This document shows positions 5,571 through 5,992 of a stretch of DNA of 5,992 bases, piece by piece. The translations under genes and the position numbers were made by a program. The first letter of the stretch is position 1. Every line of letters starts with the position of its first letter. The notes under the pieces were generated by a model. That model was not told the DNA's origin. It searched no databases and saw only the letters and a list, made by a program, of their open reading frames with translations. Location: contig JAFOED010000124.1 in assembly GCA_017380355.1 (NCBI GenBank), positions 1-5,992 on the forward strand. The letters run 5' to 3'. This DNA comes from Ruminococcus sp. GTDB lineage: Bacteria; Bacillota; Clostridia; Oscillospirales; Acutalibacteraceae.

Positions 5571-5647
5571 GGCGGAATAGCTCAGTTGGCTAGAGCATTC
5601 GGTTCATACCCGAAGTGTCGTAGGTTCAAGTCCTATTTCCGCTACCA
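5571..5647 (+). tRNA. tRNA-Met (anticodon CAU, elongator type)
   Basis: A 77-nt cloverleaf with encoded CCA. The acceptor stem is GGCGGAA/TTCCGCT, with the G1-U72 wobble usual in bacterial elongator tRNA-Met. The D-arm is GCTC/GAGC. The anticodon stem-loop is TTCGG-TTCATAC-CCGAA with anticodon CAT. The T-arm is GTAGG-TTCAAGT-CCTAT. It lacks the initiator features (unpaired position 1-72, three G-C pairs next to the anticodon loop). A tRNA-Ile read through lysidine at CAU is less likely, because the body resembles elongator Met. Confidence 0.95.
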
Positions 5648-5650
5648 AAT

Positions 5651-5725
5651 GGCCCGGTGGTCAAGCGGTTAAGACACCGCCCTTTCACGGCGGTAACACG
5701 GGTTCGATTCCCGTCCGGGTCACCA
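5651..5725 (+). tRNA. tRNA-Glu (anticodon UUC)
   Basis: A 75-nt cloverleaf with encoded CCA. The acceptor stem is GGCCCGG/CCGGGTC, the anticodon loop is CTTTCAC with anticodon TTC on a GC-rich stem (CCGCC/GGCGG), and the T-arm is CGGG-TTCGATT-CCCG. It follows tRNA-Met by only 3 nt, so both must be cut from one precursor. Confidence 0.96.
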
Positions 5726-5728
5726 CTA

Positions 5729-5752
5729 CGACCCCTGCAAAAGCAGGGGTCG
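5729..5752 (+). terminator. Terminator-like hairpin between tRNA-Glu and tRNA-Leu
   Basis: CGACCCCTGC (5729-5738) pairs perfectly with GCAGGGGTCG (5743-5752) around AAAA. The stem is 10 bp and GC-rich, and is followed by CTTATTTA, a poor U-run. No promoter fits between it and tRNA-Leu, which starts 12 bp later, so it is probably a leaky terminator or a processing signal. Confidence 0.65.
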
Positions 5753-5763
5753 CTTATTTAACC

Positions 5764-5851
5764 GCCGGTGTGGTGGAATAGGCAGACACAAGGGACTTAA
5801 AATCCCTCGGTCATTGCGACCGTACCGGTTCAAGTCCGGTCACCGGCACCA
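5764..5851 (+). tRNA. tRNA-Leu (anticodon UAA)
   Basis: An 88-nt class II tRNA with encoded CCA. The acceptor stem GCCGGTG/CACCGGC is perfect. The anticodon arm is AGGGA-CTTAAAA-TCCCT with anticodon TAA, reading UUA and UUG. The long variable arm CGGTC-ATTGC-GACCG is typical of leucine tRNA. The T-arm is ACCGG-TTCAAGT-CCGGT. It has no promoter of its own visible and probably depends on the promoter ahead of tRNA-Met. Confidence 0.96.
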
Positions 5852-5894
5852 GAAAAGACCCCACATTTGTCGTAGACAAATGTGGGGTCTTTTC
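5852..5894. terminator. Perfect 20-bp palindromic terminator after the tRNA cluster
   Basis: Positions 5852-5871 and 5875-5894 are perfect inverted copies around a 3-nt GTA. The outer part is GAAAAGACC and GGTCTTTTC, so the U-run is folded into the stem base and a terminator would work on either strand. It starts one base after the CCA of tRNA-Leu and probably ends the tRNA transcript. Confidence 0.9.
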
Positions 5895-5897
5895 AAC

Positions 5898-5989
5898 TAA
5901 GTGTGCCTTGTGGCACGCTTCACACACATTCGGTGCGTGAAGTGATGTTACACATCGTGAAGTGCCTACGGGCGTGAGTGGCACACTTA
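5898..5989. repeat. Multi-hairpin palindromic element with terminal inverted repeats
   Basis: TAAGTGTGCC (5898-5907) and GGCACACTTA (5980-5989) are perfect inverted ends of a 92-bp unit. Inside are local hairpins: AAGTGTGCC with GGCACGCTT (5899-5920, one G-U), CTTCAC with GTGAAG (5918-5923/5937-5942, extended by CAC/GTG), and GATGT-TAC-ACATC (5944-5956). CGTGAAGTG occurs at 5936-5944 and 5956-5964, with a variant CGTGAGTG at 5973-5980. No coding sequence is seen. It resembles the short interspersed palindromic or MITE-like elements of Clostridia genomes; copy number cannot be judged from one window. Confidence 0.6.
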
Positions 5990-5992
5990 ACT

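Noticed and set aside
5571..5647. Reading the first tRNA as initiator tRNA-fMet or as lysidine-type tRNA-Ile(CAU)
   Set aside because: It lacks initiator hallmarks and has the G1-U72 wobble and body usual for elongator tRNA-Met.
5898..5989. The terminal repeats as a CRISPR array
   Set aside because: Repeats are 8-9 bp with 11-12 bp spacing and form nested palindromes; there are no regular 25-40 bp repeats with unique spacers.

Overview
The window looks like a chromosomal segment of a low-GC Gram-positive bacterium, most likely a gut-type member of Clostridia (Oscillospiraceae/Ruminococcaceae is my guess, not provable here). The reasons are the strong AGGAGG-type ribosome binding sites (one matches 11 bases of the anti-Shine-Dalgarno region), the TTGACA/TGn-TATAAT-like promoters, the rplM-rpsI pair, tRNAs with encoded CCA ends, and a ROK glucokinase with the CxCG(x)3C zinc motif.

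Left half, all on the minus strand. Read in the direction of transcription, rplM (L13) and rpsI (S9) start from a good promoter at 3529-3557 and end at a hairpin terminator at 2590-2617. One base past that terminator's T-run begins the -35 box of a second promoter, which drives a tight four-gene operon. Its genes are an NAD(P)-dependent SDR epimerase/reductase, two different GNAT acetyltransferases and a small CrtO-like (glycosyl-diaponeurosporenoate acyltransferase-like) membrane protein. Spacings are 1-bp overlap, 15 bp and 14 bp. The operon probably ends at the bidirectional terminator at 41-79. The gene set suggests modification of a small molecule, sugar or lipid, but no substrate can be read from the sequence.

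Right half, on the plus strand. The 341-bp region 3486-3826 carries the divergent promoters for rplM and for a small stand-alone UspA/KdpD-type stress protein (3827-4252), plus an 11-bp inverted repeat next to the latter promoter. The stress gene and a ROK glucokinase gene (4429-5376) are each monocistronic, with their own extended -10 promoter and terminator. A perfect-consensus promoter (TTGACA-17-TATAAT) with an AT-rich upstream element then drives tRNA-Met(CAU), tRNA-Glu(UUC) and tRNA-Leu(UAA). A terminator-like hairpin lies between the Glu and Leu genes, and a 20-bp perfect palindromic terminator follows Leu.

The last 98 bases hold a compact multi-hairpin element. It has 9-10 bp terminal inverted repeats, internal GTGAAGTG repeats and a possible 4-bp flanking duplication. 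This is the clearest candidate here for a mobile or interspersed repeat. Most of the window is housekeeping; the less ordinary parts are the SDR-GNAT-GNAT-CrtO-like operon and the terminal repeat element.
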